Assembly: GCF_040120695.1 (NCBI RefSeq)
Contig: NZ_JBEEAC010000008.1
Location: forward strand, 62,001-126,000
From: Plantactinospora sp040120695
GTDB lineage: Bacteria; Actinomycetota; Actinomycetes; Mycobacteriales; Micromonosporaceae
Direction: 5' to 3'
Length of the DNA: 64,000 nucleotides
The position numbers and the translations under genes were made by a program. Of the stretch, positions 25,162 through 33,511 are shown piece by piece. Under the pieces are notes generated by a model. It did not search any database, was not told the DNA's origin, and was given only the letters and a program-made list of their open reading frames with translations. The first letter of the stretch is position 1; every line of letters starts with the position of its first letter.

Positions 25162-26303
25162 TGGCCGCCGCCGGAGCCGACCGGGGTGTGGCGGCCGGCA
25201 ACTCGCCTCTGGTGCGGGCGTTGCAACTCGCCCAGGTCGGCCGGGTCAGGGCCGCCTATCCGCTGATCGCCGAGGCGCTGCGGGCCGACCCGAACGACAG
25301 CCAGGCCCTGCAGGTACTCGGCTACTGCTACCAGCAGGAACGCCGCTGGACGGACATGCTGACCGTGCTCGACCTGGCGGCCCAGGCCACCCCGGACAGT
25401 CCATGGGTGCAGCGCAACCGCTCCCTGGCGCTGCGCCAGCTGGGCCGGATTCCCGAGGCACTCGCCGCCGCCGAGCTGGCCCGTACCCTCGATCCGGACG
25501 ACGCCCGCAACGAACTCGCCCGGGCCGAGGCGCTGCTACGCGGTCGCGGTACCCGGACGGTCCTCGCCGCGCTGGGCGCGACCCGGCGGGCCAGGGAACT
25601 CGACCCCGAGAGTGTCTCGGCGCACGTCGCCGAGGGGAAGGTGCAGCGCCGGATGGCCGAGTTCGGTCGGGCGCGGGCGGCGTACCTGGAGGCGCTGCGG
25701 CTCGCCCCCGACGACCCGCAGGCGTTGCACGGACTGGCCACCCTGGACAGTGATCGGGGACGGGCGGTACGCGCCTCGCCAGCCATGGCCGGGATGCTCC
25801 GGACGGTACCCACCGATCCGGTCGCGATCCGGGCCGCCACCGACAATGCCCGGCGGGCGCTCTGGCTGCTGACCGATCTCGGCTGCGCCCTGCTCCTGGT
25901 CGTCGCCTTCCTGGTCGGGACGTCGCAGGAGGCGATCGGGTCCCGACCGCTCGCTGCGGCCGGCGGGGTGCTGGTGGCACTGGCCGGCGCGGCTGCCGTC
26001 CTCGCGCTGCTGCGCTGGCGGTTCAACCGGCTGACGGCCCCAATCCGCGCGCTGATCCTGGCCAACCGCTACCGGTTCTCCTTCGTCACCGCGCCGCTGC
26101 GGCTCGTCGCGCTGCTGCTGGGCATGCTGCTCTTCACGCTCGGCCCCCACCCGCCGGTCCCGGTCGTGGTCGTCGGCACGGCGGCGGTGGTCGTACCGCT
26201 GCTTACCCTGATCGTCCGGTGGCGCAGCCGGGCGGCCGTCGAGGTCGCGCTGCTGGTCCGGCGCTGTTGGTTCCGGCTCCGCCGCCTCACCTCGGACGGC
26301 TGA
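25161..26303 (+). CDS. TPR membrane protein, partner of the AAA ATPase
   Basis: The 380-residue protein has cytoplasmic TPR units over about residues 1-200 (e.g. ALRADPNDSQALQVLGYCY, ALRLAPDDPQALHGLATLD), followed by three or four membrane segments (ALWLLTDLGCALLLVVAFLV; LAAAGGVLVALAGAAAVLAL; LRLVALLLGMLLFTLG; VVVVGTAAVVVPLLTLIV) and a basic C-terminus. The ATG shares its A with the ATPase stop codon. The pair looks like a membrane platform plus a remodelling ATPase. Its last six codons and stop are the first unit of a downstream repeat array. Confidence 0.82.
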   Translation: MAAAGADRGVAAGNSPLVRALQLAQVGRVRAAYPLIAEALRADPNDSQALQVLGYCYQQERRWTDMLTVLDLAAQATPDSPWVQRNRSLALRQLGRIPEALAAAELARTLDPDDARNELARAEALLRGRGTRTVLAALGATRRARELDPESVSAHVAEGKVQRRMAEFGRARAAYLEALRLAPDDPQALHGLATLDSDRGRAVRASPAMAGMLRTVPTDPVAIRAATDNARRALWLLTDLGCALLLVVAFLVGTSQEAIGSRPLAAAGGVLVALAGAAAVLALLRWRFNRLTAPIRALILANRYRFSFVTAPLRLVALLLGMLLFTLGPHPPVPVVVVGTAAVVVPLLTLIVRWRSRAAVEVALLVRRCWFRLRRLTSDG

Positions 26304-26410
26304 CCCGTGGCTCGGGCGGTGACCGGCGCCTCGGACGGCTGACCCGTGGCTCGGACGGCTGACCGGCACCTCGGACGGCTGACCCGTGGCTCCGGACGGC
26401 TGACCCGCGG
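26289..26410 (+). repeat. Repeat array starting on the stop codon of the TPR gene
   Basis: Six units of 18-22 bases (26289, 26311, 26329, 26350, 26369, 26390) share CTCGGACGGCTGACCCGTGG. They alternate as a 40-base composite (units 1+2, 3+4). The first unit contains the last codons and the stop (26301-26303) of the TPR gene, and TGA recurs in the following units. Confidence 0.88.
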
Positions 26411-26422
26411 CTCGGTGGCGGC

Positions 26423-26665
26423 TCAGCCGCCGGGGGATCGTCGGCGGCCGACCGCGAGTACCTTGACCCGCTGTCGTCCCGCCCGCACCATGCCGAGCGC
26501 CGCGAAGGCGGTGGCGATCCGGTCGGCGGCCTCCCGGCTGGTGGCGCCGACGACCTGGCGGCGCCGCTCCGGCTCGATCCGCTCGTCCCGGCCCTCCTTG
26601 GTCAATGGCCGCACGTCGGTGAGCACCACGAGGTACCGGGTCACCTTGACCGTCCCGGCCGCCAT
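26423..26665 (-). CDS. Small basic protein, function unknown
   Basis: The 80-residue ORF (MAAGTVKVTRYLVVLTDVRP...) has good high-GC codon use and a plausible fold: a beta strand (YLVVLTDV), an Arg/Glu-rich segment, a helix (SREAADRIATAFAALG) and a second strand (RVKVLAV). A start at the internal GTG (VTRYLVV) is also possible. No family was recognised. An overlapping minus-strand frame (MANTGGGSPWHL from 26747) runs into it in a different phase. Confidence 0.5.
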   Translation of the reverse strand: MAAGTVKVTRYLVVLTDVRPLTKEGRDERIEPERRRQVVGATSREAADRIATAFAALGMVRAGRQRVKVLAVGRRRSPGG

Positions 26666-27312
26666 CCCGGGTGGCTTCGCCGCCCGCGACCACTCCGAGG
26701 TCCGTGCCGGTCAGATGCCACGGCGAGCCGCCTCCGGTGTTCGCCATGGCGTCGGCTCCACCGCGGGCAAAACTGTCGGATGCGGCTGAGACGCCGCGAG
26801 GCGGGGACGAGACGGTGCGGTACACCCACCGGCTGGGCCGCAAGACCGCCGAGGCCGCGATCGCGATGGTCTTCCGCTGCCACGCCTGCGGACACACCGC
26901 CTGCCGCGACCCGAACGCCGCGAGCTGCCGCGACCCGAACGCCGCGAGGACGATCCTCGCCACGGCAGCACGTGAGCGTGCTGGCGCCGACGACGTAAGA
27001 CACGCGATCACCTCCTCCTCCCAGGACGGCGGTCTCGTGCGGTCCGAGCCAGGAATCCCCGGCTGACAGCCATGGGAAGCGCTAACTGTCACCTCCAGGT
27101 CCCGCTTGTTGGCGGGAGGAACACGGCGATCGGGTACGGGAAGGTCCGATCGCCGTGCGCCTCATTCCCCTTCGGTCACCCACAGCCACCGTCGACACGA
27201 CCACCGGCGGTGAGGACGTGATGACAGATTGCCAGTTGTGAACGCGTGAATGCAACTCTCACGTACCTTCTCTCATGCACGCATTCCCGGTTCCATGTGA
27301 CAGGATCGATGC
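26666..27312. other. 647-base region upstream of the XRE regulator, coding status unclear
   Basis: Both strands have open frames with high GC at the third position: plus 26671-27066 (contains RCHACGHTACRD, possibly metal-binding) and minus around 27020-26747. None has a convincing start and ribosome-binding site. It also contains a perfect 24-base tandem duplication (26901-26948). The 27180-27312 part is less GC-rich and holds a GAATGC...GCATTC inverted pair (from 27249) likely to belong to the XRE promoter. Confidence 0.35.
26901..26948. repeat. Perfect 24-base tandem duplication
   Basis: CTGCCGCGACCCGAACGCCG plus CGAG at 26901-26924 is repeated exactly at 26925-26948. The period is a multiple of three and would duplicate CRDPNAAS in the plus-strand frame, a weak hint that this stretch is or was translated. 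Confidence 0.9.
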
Positions 27313-28158
27313 ATGGCTCCGAAGTCGTTCCGCGCCCGCCGCCTCGGCATAGCCCTACGCCATGCCCGCGAGGCGGCCGGGCTCACCCTCGAACAGGCCG
27401 CCGACGAGATCAACAGCACCCGTAGCACGCTCTCCCGCTACGAGAACGCGCAGACGATGGTCAGCCCGGCCTCGGTACGCGCCCTGCTCACCCTCTACAA
27501 GCGGCCGGAGAGCGAACTCGAGGACATGGTGCAACTCGCCAAGGAGGCCCGGAAGCCGGGCTGGTGGGTCTCCTACTCGTACATCCTGGACCGCCGCACC
27601 ATCGACTTCATCGCGGTCGAGGCCGAGGCCACGGCGATCGCGAACTTCGAGCCGTCGGTCGTGCCGGGTCTGCTCCAGACCACGGAGTACATCCGGGCGA
27701 TCATGCGCGGCGGCCCGCACACCCTCGGAGACGAGGAGGTGGAGCAGCGGGTGCAGATCCGGATCGGCCGGCAGGAACGGCTGAAGGAGGCCGACCCGCC
27801 GATCTTCGACGCCATCGTCGACGAGGGCGCCCTGCTCCGGCCGGTCGGCGGCGAGGCCGTGATGGCGGCACAGTTGAAGAGCCTGCTCAAGATGTCCGAG
27901 CTGCCGAACGTGACCATCCAGGTCATCCCGCTCAAGGCGGGCTACCACCGAGGCACCCGTGGTTCGCTGCACATCCTCGAGTTCGCCGACCCGGAGGACC
28001 CGACGCTCGCCTCGGTGGAGACCGTCGCCGGTCAGCTGATCCTGGACCGGCCGCACGACCTGCGCACCTGCGCGAAGATCATGGAACACCTGCGGGCCGT
28101 CGCGTTGAGTCCCGCGGAAAGCCGCGACACCATCAACCGCCTCCTGAAAGGACTGTGA
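27313..28158 (+). CDS. XRE-family helix-turn-helix regulator with DUF5753 domain
   Basis: The 281-residue protein has an N-terminal XRE helix-turn-helix (about 10-66, ALRHAREAAGLTLEQAADEI and STLSRYENAQTMVSP) and a C-terminal DUF5753 sensor domain (about 95-275, beginning ANFEPSVVPGLLQTTEYIRA). These BldB-partner-like regulators are numerous in actinomycetes and always lie beside a DUF397 gene; they act in development and antibiotic control. ATG at 27313 has CAGGA upstream. The stop is one base before the DUF397 ATG. Confidence 0.93.
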   Translation: MAPKSFRARRLGIALRHAREAAGLTLEQAADEINSTRSTLSRYENAQTMVSPASVRALLTLYKRPESELEDMVQLAKEARKPGWWVSYSYILDRRTIDFIAVEAEATAIANFEPSVVPGLLQTTEYIRAIMRGGPHTLGDEEVEQRVQIRIGRQERLKEADPPIFDAIVDEGALLRPVGGEAVMAAQLKSLLKMSELPNVTIQVIPLKAGYHRGTRGSLHILEFADPEDPTLASVETVAGQLILDRPHDLRTCAKIMEHLRAVALSPAESRDTINRLLKGL

Positions 28159-28159
28159 C

Positions 28160-28387
28160 ATGTCACCGGAGACGACCGACCATCTGCTCGGCCGGGCCCC
28201 CTGGCGCAAGAGCAGCCGCAGCGGCGACCAGGGCGCCTGCGTCGAGTTCGCCCTGCTCGCCGGGGCCGCCGACGACGTCGTGGCCGTACGCGACTCCAAG
28301 GACGCCACCGGCCCGGTACTGATCTTCGCACCGGCCGCCTGGACCGCATTCACCACCGCGCTGCCCACCTCCCCCGTTCTCCCCTGA
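28160..28387 (+). CDS. DUF397 protein paired with the XRE regulator
   Basis: The 75-residue protein has the family hallmarks APWRKSSRSGDQGACVEFA, VAVRDSKDATGPVL and APAAWTAFTTAL. DUF397 proteins are the small partners (antitoxin-like or co-regulators) of the XRE/DUF5753 proteins. AAAGGA precedes the ATG. Confidence 0.93.
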   Translation: MSPETTDHLLGRAPWRKSSRSGDQGACVEFALLAGAADDVVAVRDSKDATGPVLIFAPAAWTAFTTALPTSPVLP

Positions 28388-28406
28388 CCAGGGTGGAGGT
28401 CGGCGG

Positions 28407-29252
28407 TCACCGAGCTGCGTCCCCCGGCAATGCTCGGCCCGCCCAGCTCCGGTGCCCCACGCCCCCTGTTCCGCCGGTCCGGGTCGGCGGGCAGGGGGCG
28501 TGGCGGGTCAGGGCGCATCGCTGGTCGGGGACCATCGCTACCGACGCGAAGCCGACCTCGAGCCGATCGGGACGCCGGAGCGGGGCTCCTCCCGGGCCGG
28601 CACCGCCGGGGGACCGGCTGCCGGCCACCCGGTGCAGCCGGGTCACCAGGACGGCGAGCAGCGCCAACTCGACCAGCACCAGGATCCGTTCGACCAGGCC
28701 CATCATCACCCGACCGCCGGGGAACGCGACGTAGTAGAGCGCCAGCAGCCCGAGCACGCTGGTCAACGCCAGCGCCCGCAACCTGCGTACGGCGTCCCGC
28801 CAGCGCACGTCGGCGGCGAGCCGGCGGATCGCCAGCAGCGTCGCGACCGGCAGTGCGACGAAGGCGGCGACCGAGACGTACCGGTGCACGTAGCCCTGGG
28901 TACTCAGCTCGACCTGCCCGATCGGGTCGGTCGGTACCAGCGCCGAGGCGATCAACCCCAGGCACCAGACCAGCAGCAGCGCCTCGGCGAGACGTCCCAC
29001 TCCGACCCGGGCGGCCCGCAACGCCAGTGGTACCGCCAGCGAGGTGACGCCGAGGACCAGGATCGCCAGGTTCATCGGCCAACCGTTGTTCGACACCGCG
29101 TAGTCGCTGATGGTGAGCGAGAGCGGACTCATCCCGGGGTCGGGGGCGAGGTGCGCCGCGACGCCCAGGGCCGCCGTCAGGCACAGGCCGAGCGCCGCGA
29201 CCAGGGTCAACGGTCGGGCGGTCCACGGCTGAGGTAGGGGTCTGGACATCAT
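28407..29252 (-). CDS. DUF998 integral membrane protein
   Basis: From ATG at 29252 the protein has 281 residues with six hydrophobic segments in the first ~200 residues, starting TLVAALGLCLTAALGVAAHL. The SLTISDYAVSNNGWPMNLAILVLG and TQGYVHRYVSVAAFVALPV motifs are those of DUF998, predicted membrane proteins of unknown role. The last ~80 residues are Pro/Gly/Arg-rich and probably disordered. An adjacent ATG at 29249 or a TTG at 29294 could also be used. It converges on the DUF397 gene with a 19-base gap. Confidence 0.8.
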   Translation of the reverse strand: MMSRPLPQPWTARPLTLVAALGLCLTAALGVAAHLAPDPGMSPLSLTISDYAVSNNGWPMNLAILVLGVTSLAVPLALRAARVGVGRLAEALLLVWCLGLIASALVPTDPIGQVELSTQGYVHRYVSVAAFVALPVATLLAIRRLAADVRWRDAVRRLRALALTSVLGLLALYYVAFPGGRVMMGLVERILVLVELALLAVLVTRLHRVAGSRSPGGAGPGGAPLRRPDRLEVGFASVAMVPDQRCALTRHAPCPPTRTGGTGGVGHRSWAGRALPGDAAR

Positions 29253-29428
29253 GTGACCAGCGTCGTCGCCCCGCCGCCACCGCGTATCCGGCAAGATCCC
29301 GGACCGGTCCCGGGGTTCCGCGACCCTGAGTCGGTCAGGGTCGGGCCATCCCTACCGCCGGCCGTACCGCCGGCACCATCGACACGGCCGGCCCGGCCTG
29401 CTCCACCCGCCCAGCCCCGAGCCGAACC

Positions 29429-30505
29429 CTAGGACGCGGGGTCCGGCCGTGCGTTCTCATCGCCGCGGACGACCGGGCTGGCCGGCCCGTCCAGCAGTTT
29501 GAGCGCGGCGATGGCGGCACCACGGGCCCCGGCCATGTCGAGATCCGGCACCAACGCGAACCGGGCCCGCTCCGCCTGCTCGGCCCGGAGCGTGGTGTGC
29601 TCCCGGACGGTGGCCAGGAACCAGTCCCGAAACTCCGGAGTCGCCTCCACCACGCCACCGCCGACGAAGTACCCGTCCGGGTCGGTGAAGTTGGCGACGA
29701 TGGTGAAGAGCCGACCCAGGGCCATCGCCTGCTGCTCGAAGATCCGCAGCGCCATCGGGTCGCCGTCCACCCCGTACGACCGGACCTGCCTGGCGGCGCT
29801 CACCGGGTCGAGCTCGGCGAGCGGGTGCCCGGCGTACCGGCCCAGCCAGTACGGCAGCAGGTTGCGCCGGATGCCGGTCAGCGAGGCGACGCTCTCCACG
29901 TCCCCGACGAACCCGCAGTTGCAGACCGGCGTCGGCTGCCCCTCGGCGAGCAGGCCGAACATCGGGATGTGTACGTGCCCGAGTTCGCCGGCCATCCCGG
30001 CCGTGCCGGTGACCACCTGCCCCCGGACGACCACACCACCGCCGAGACCGGTGCCGACGATGGCGGAGACCGACGACCGCTGGGGCGCGTCGGTGCCGAA
30101 GTAGGAGTGGTGAGCGTAGAGCGCGGCCGCGTTGCCGTCGTTGTGGTAGGCGACCGGCAGGCCGAGCCTGCGTTCAAGGGCACCACGGATGTCGTAGCCG
30201 CGCCAGGCCGGCTGGGAGAAGTTCGTCGAGCCCCGCGACGAGATGACCCCGGTGGCGCTGGCCGGCCCCGGGGTGTCCAGCCCGACGGCCCGGACCCGCT
30301 CGGGCCGGATGCCGGTGAGCGCCAGCACCTGCGCCATCGACGCCGCCAGCGCCTCGACCGCCGCCTCCGGGCCCTCCAGCACCCGGCACGGGATCTCGAC
30401 CAGCTCGTCGACCAGGAACCGCCCGGTAACGTCCAGCACGGTGGCGTTGTTGCTGTTACCGCCGTTGTCGAGCCCGACCACGACCGGTACTTCCGAAGTC
30501 GCCAT
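29429..30505 (-). CDS. ROK-family (repressor/ORF/kinase) sugar-kinase-like protein with atypical motifs
   Basis: The 358-residue protein starts MATSEVPVVVGLDNGGNSNN, has the sugar-kinase catalytic AYHNDGNAAALY (Asp123), IVGTGLGGGVVV, and GELGHVHI with the zinc His177. Two key motifs deviate: the phosphate loop DxGGTxxxxxL reads DNGGNSNNATVL, and the zinc motif CxCGxxGCxE reads CNCGFVGDVE, with Asp202 in place of the third Cys. There is no N-terminal DNA-binding domain, so it is a kinase-type ROK. GGGAGG precedes the ATG. The substrate is unknown and activity should not be assumed. Confidence 0.85.
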   Translation of the reverse strand: MATSEVPVVVGLDNGGNSNNATVLDVTGRFLVDELVEIPCRVLEGPEAAVEALAASMAQVLALTGIRPERVRAVGLDTPGPASATGVISSRGSTNFSQPAWRGYDIRGALERRLGLPVAYHNDGNAAALYAHHSYFGTDAPQRSSVSAIVGTGLGGGVVVRGQVVTGTAGMAGELGHVHIPMFGLLAEGQPTPVCNCGFVGDVESVASLTGIRRNLLPYWLGRYAGHPLAELDPVSAARQVRSYGVDGDPMALRIFEQQAMALGRLFTIVANFTDPDGYFVGGGVVEATPEFRDWFLATVREHTTLRAEQAERARFALVPDLDMAGARGAAIAALKLLDGPASPVVRGDENARPDPAS

Positions 30506-30596
30506 GGTGTGCCTCCCGGTGCGGGTGGACGCTGCACAGCCACCTGCCATCCCGAGGATAATCGCCGATTCCGGCCCGGGCGGCGGTCCGCCACGG

Positions 30597-31166
30597 TCAC
30601 TCCGGACAGTCTGCGCCGACCCGCATCCGGACCCGCTCCTCGCGTCCGGCCGACCGGACGGTCACCGGCACACAGGCGGGCACGTCGAGCCAGACGCCAC
30701 CGGCAAAGACCAGCCAGCCGGACTCGCCGGGGCAACCCGGGAAGTGCAGCGCCCGGTCGGGCCGCGCCGGACTCCCCCAGCCGATCCAGAGCCGGCCGAC
30801 CTGGTTCGCCCGCACCGCCAGGTCGACGCGGGAGTCCGCCCGGACCGCCAGGCCGGTCTTGGCGAAGAGCCGGGCCGGCCCGGCGTCGCCGGTCGGGGAC
30901 GGCTCCAGCCGGTGCGGCGTCATCGCCACCGCGCCGGCCAGCGCCGGCCAGCCGTCCGGTGGCGCGTCGACCCGATCGACCACGTGCGCACAGGAGAGGA
31001 CCGTCCGGGCACCGCCCGACACCGGTACCGTCCCCGGCGACCCGGCGGTGGGCGTCGCGGTCGGCGTAGGCGTCGCGGTCGCGATGGCCGGCCCCGGCCC
31101 GGTGCATCCGGCTGCCAGCAGGCCGGTCGTGACCAGGCCCGGCATGATCCGCAGCATTGTCCGCAT
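30597..31166 (-). CDS. Small lipoprotein, function unknown
   Basis: The 189-residue protein has a signal peptide with lipobox LAAGC (Cys21), a Thr/Pro-rich spacer (ATPTPTATPTAG) and a beta-rich domain with paired Cys (LSCAHVV, HFPGCPGES, VPACVPV, GADCPE), consistent with disulfides outside the cell. No family was recognised. It lies between the ROK gene and the PLP enzyme on the same strand. Confidence 0.78.
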   Translation of the reverse strand: MRTMLRIMPGLVTTGLLAAGCTGPGPAIATATPTPTATPTAGSPGTVPVSGGARTVLSCAHVVDRVDAPPDGWPALAGAVAMTPHRLEPSPTGDAGPARLFAKTGLAVRADSRVDLAVRANQVGRLWIGWGSPARPDRALHFPGCPGESGWLVFAGGVWLDVPACVPVTVRSAGREERVRMRVGADCPE

Positions 31167-31257
31167 ACCGGAACGAGTCGCCGCAGCGTACCCCGGTTCC
31201 GGCTCGCGCCGGCGCGGCCGGCGAGGCGAGCGCCACGTGCAGCCGACCGCATCGAGC

Positions 31258-31361
31258 CAGCGGTCAACCGGCCGCGTCGAGCGCAGCGGTCAACCGGCCA
31301 CGTCGAGCGCAGCGGTCAACCGGCCACGCCGGACCCAGCGGTCAACCGGCCGCGTCGAGCG
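31258..31361 (-). repeat. 26-base tandem repeat built from the 3' end of the PLP-enzyme gene
   Basis: Four units at 31258, 31284, 31310 and 31336 read CAGCGGTCAACCGGCCGCGT plus CGAGCG with few changes. The last unit (31336-31361) contains the stop codon (31342-31344) and final codons of the gene; the other three lie downstream of it. On the coding strand each unit reads ...GCGGCCGGTTGACCGCTG. Confidence 0.92.
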
Positions 31362-32463
31362 CAGCGGTCAGGTCGGCGACCAGGTCGGCGGCGTCCTCGA
31401 CCCCGCAGGAGAGTCGCACGAATCCGGCGGAGACGTCGTCGCCCCACTGAGCCCGCCGGTCGGCGCTGGTGTGCAGGCCGCCGAAGGAGGTCGCCGCGAA
31501 GACCAGCCGACTGGCGGTCAGGAACCGGGTCACCCGGTCGGCGTCGCCGAGGTCGACGGCGACGATCCCCGGCACCCGCCGCAACTGCCGGCTGGCGATC
31601 GGGTACGCCGGGTCGTCGGCGAGCCCTGGCCAACGTACGCCGGAGACGTCGGAGCGGGCCCGCAGCGCCGCCGCCACCGCCGCCGCGTTCGCGCTCTGCC
31701 GGGCCAACCGCAGGTCCAGCGTGGCCAGCGACCGGTGTGCCAGCCACGCGTCGAAGGCACCGGGAATCGAGCCGGTGCTGGTCCGCCAGCCCCGGATCGT
31801 CTCCAGCAGCTCGGCGTTCCGGCTGGCGACGTACCCGAGCAGCAGGTCGGAGTGCCCGGTCAGCGCCTTGGTGCCGGACGCGACCACGAGGTCGGCGCCG
31901 AGTTCCAGCGGTCGCTGGCCGAGCGGTGTCGCGGTGGTGTTGTCGACCGCCAGCAGCGCACCGGCGGCTCGCGCCCCGGCCGCCAGCTCGGCGATGTCGC
32001 AGACGTCCAGGCCCGGGTTGGCCGGCGTCTCGACCAGCACCAGACGTACGCCGTCGAACGCCGGGTACGGGCCGGCGGTCGGCACGAACTCGACGCGTAC
32101 GCCGATCCCGCGCAGCGTCTCGGCGGCGAACGCCCGCACCGTGAAGTACCCGTCGGCCGGCAGCAGTACGGTATCGCCGGGCCGGAGCACCGCAAGGAGT
32201 ACGGCGGTGATCGCGGCCTGCCCGCTGGCGAAGGCGAGACAGTCACCGCCTTCCAGCTCACCGATGGCCGCCTCCAGCCCGCGCCGGGTCGGGTTGTCCG
32301 GCCGGCCGTACCCGTTCGGGGTCGCCTCCGGGCCGATCGCCGGGTCGAGATGGTAGGGGCCGGCGAAGACCGGCCCGGGCAGGAACGGCTCCCCCGGCGT
32401 CGGCTCCGGTAGGCCGGCGTGCACGCTGCGGGTGCCGTCGCCGTAGTTCGACTGGTCGGGCAT
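31342..32463 (-). CDS. Cys/Met-metabolism PLP-dependent enzyme (cystathionine gamma-synthase/lyase type)
   Basis: The 373-residue protein belongs to the gamma-family of PLP enzymes. It has GYGRPDNPTRRGLE (the PxR phosphate-binding pattern), FASGQAAITAVLLA, VETPANPGLDVCDI, VDNTTATPLGQRPL and the Schiff-base lysine in VASGTKALTGHSD. Whether it acts as synthase, gamma-lyase or methionine gamma-lyase cannot be decided. ATG at 32463 has GGAAGG upstream. It follows gpsA's repeat region closely and may be transcribed from its own promoter. Confidence 0.9.
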   Translation of the reverse strand: MPDQSNYGDGTRSVHAGLPEPTPGEPFLPGPVFAGPYHLDPAIGPEATPNGYGRPDNPTRRGLEAAIGELEGGDCLAFASGQAAITAVLLAVLRPGDTVLLPADGYFTVRAFAAETLRGIGVRVEFVPTAGPYPAFDGVRLVLVETPANPGLDVCDIAELAAGARAAGALLAVDNTTATPLGQRPLELGADLVVASGTKALTGHSDLLLGYVASRNAELLETIRGWRTSTGSIPGAFDAWLAHRSLATLDLRLARQSANAAAVAAALRARSDVSGVRWPGLADDPAYPIASRQLRRVPGIVAVDLGDADRVTRFLTASRLVFAATSFGGLHTSADRRAQWGDDVSAGFVRLSCGVEDAADLVADLTAALDAAG

Positions 32464-32488
32464 CGTGTCCTTCCGCGGCTCGGTTCGG

Positions 32489-32534
32489 GTCACTCCGGTC
32501 TCGGCTTGCGGGTCACTCCGGTTTCGGCTTGCGG
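32489..32534 (-). repeat. 23-base tandem duplication spanning the gpsA stop codon
   Basis: GTCACTCCGGTCTCGGCTTG plus CGG (32489-32511) and GTCACTCCGGTTTCGGCTTG plus CGG (32512-32534) differ at one base. The unit at 32512 includes the gpsA stop (32513-32515) and last codons; the other is its downstream copy with a second TGA. Confidence 0.9.
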
Positions 32535-33511
32535 CTCATCAGGGCGGCCATCGCGGCGTGCGGGTCGGCACGCTCGTGACAGACCCGCTCGACCTGCTCG
32601 GTGATCGGCATCTCCACCCCGCGTGCCCGGGACAGGTCCCGGATCGCCAGGCAGCTCTTCACCCCTTCGGCGGTCTGCCGGGTCGCCGCCTGTGCCTGCT
32701 CCAGGGTTTCGCCCCGGCCCAGGCGCTCGCCGAAGGTGCGGTTGCGGGACAGCGGCGATGAGCAGGTGGCTACCAGGTCGCCGAGGCCGGCCAGCCCGGC
32801 GAAGGTGAGCGGGTCGGCGCCGAGCGCCACCCCGAGCCGGGCGGTCTCGGCCAACCCCCGGGTGATCAGGGTGGCCCGGGTGTTGTCACCCAGCCCCATC
32901 GCGGTGGTGATGCCGTACGCCAACGCGATCACGTTCTTGACCGCGCCGCCCAGCTCGCAGCCGATCACGTCGTCGTTGGTGTACGGCCGCAGGTACGGCG
33001 TGTTGACCGACGCCTGCACCAGGGTCGCCCGGTCGGTGTCGGTGCAGGCGACCACGGTCGCGGCGGGCTGCTCGGCGGCGATCTCGGCGGCCAGGTTGGG
33101 GCCGGAGACCACCACGACCCGGTCCGCCGCCACCCCGGCGGCCTCCACGATCACCTCGCTCATCCGCTTGGTGGTGCCGAGCTCGATCCCCTTCATCAGC
33201 GAGACCAACGACGAGTCGGGTTCCAGGTGCCGGGCCCACTCGGCCAGGTTGCCGCGCAGCGTCTGCGAGGGCACCGCCAGCACCACCAGGTCGGCGCCGG
33301 TGATCGCCTCGGCGGCGTCGACGGTGGGGCGTACCGCCGCCGGCAGCCGCAGCCGAGGCAGGTAGTCGGGGTTGGTCCGGGTGTTCCGGATCGCCTCGGC
33401 CACCGCCGGTCGGCGGGCCCAGACCACCACGTTCCGGCCCGCGTCGGCGAGCACCTTGGCGAAGGCCGTACCCCAGGAGCCGGCGCCGAGCACCGCCACG
33501 TGGCTTCTCAT
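32513..33511 (-). CDS. gpsA: Glycerol-3-phosphate dehydrogenase (NAD(P)+)
   Basis: GpsA reduces dihydroxyacetone phosphate to sn-glycerol-3-phosphate for phospholipid synthesis. The 332-residue protein has the N-terminal nucleotide fold HVAVLGAGSWGTAFAKVLAD, VVSGPNLAAEIA, the catalytic Lys in GGAVKNVIALA, and TFAGLAGLGDLVATC. ATG at 33511 overlaps the acyltransferase stop by four bases. The acyltransferase-gpsA pair supplies both the backbone and an acyl step of lipid synthesis. Confidence 0.96.
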   Translation of the reverse strand: MRSHVAVLGAGSWGTAFAKVLADAGRNVVVWARRPAVAEAIRNTRTNPDYLPRLRLPAAVRPTVDAAEAITGADLVVLAVPSQTLRGNLAEWARHLEPDSSLVSLMKGIELGTTKRMSEVIVEAAGVAADRVVVVSGPNLAAEIAAEQPAATVVACTDTDRATLVQASVNTPYLRPYTNDDVIGCELGGAVKNVIALAYGITTAMGLGDNTRATLITRGLAETARLGVALGADPLTFAGLAGLGDLVATCSSPLSRNRTFGERLGRGETLEQAQAATRQTAEGVKSCLAIRDLSRARGVEMPITEQVERVCHERADPHAAMAALMSRKPKPE

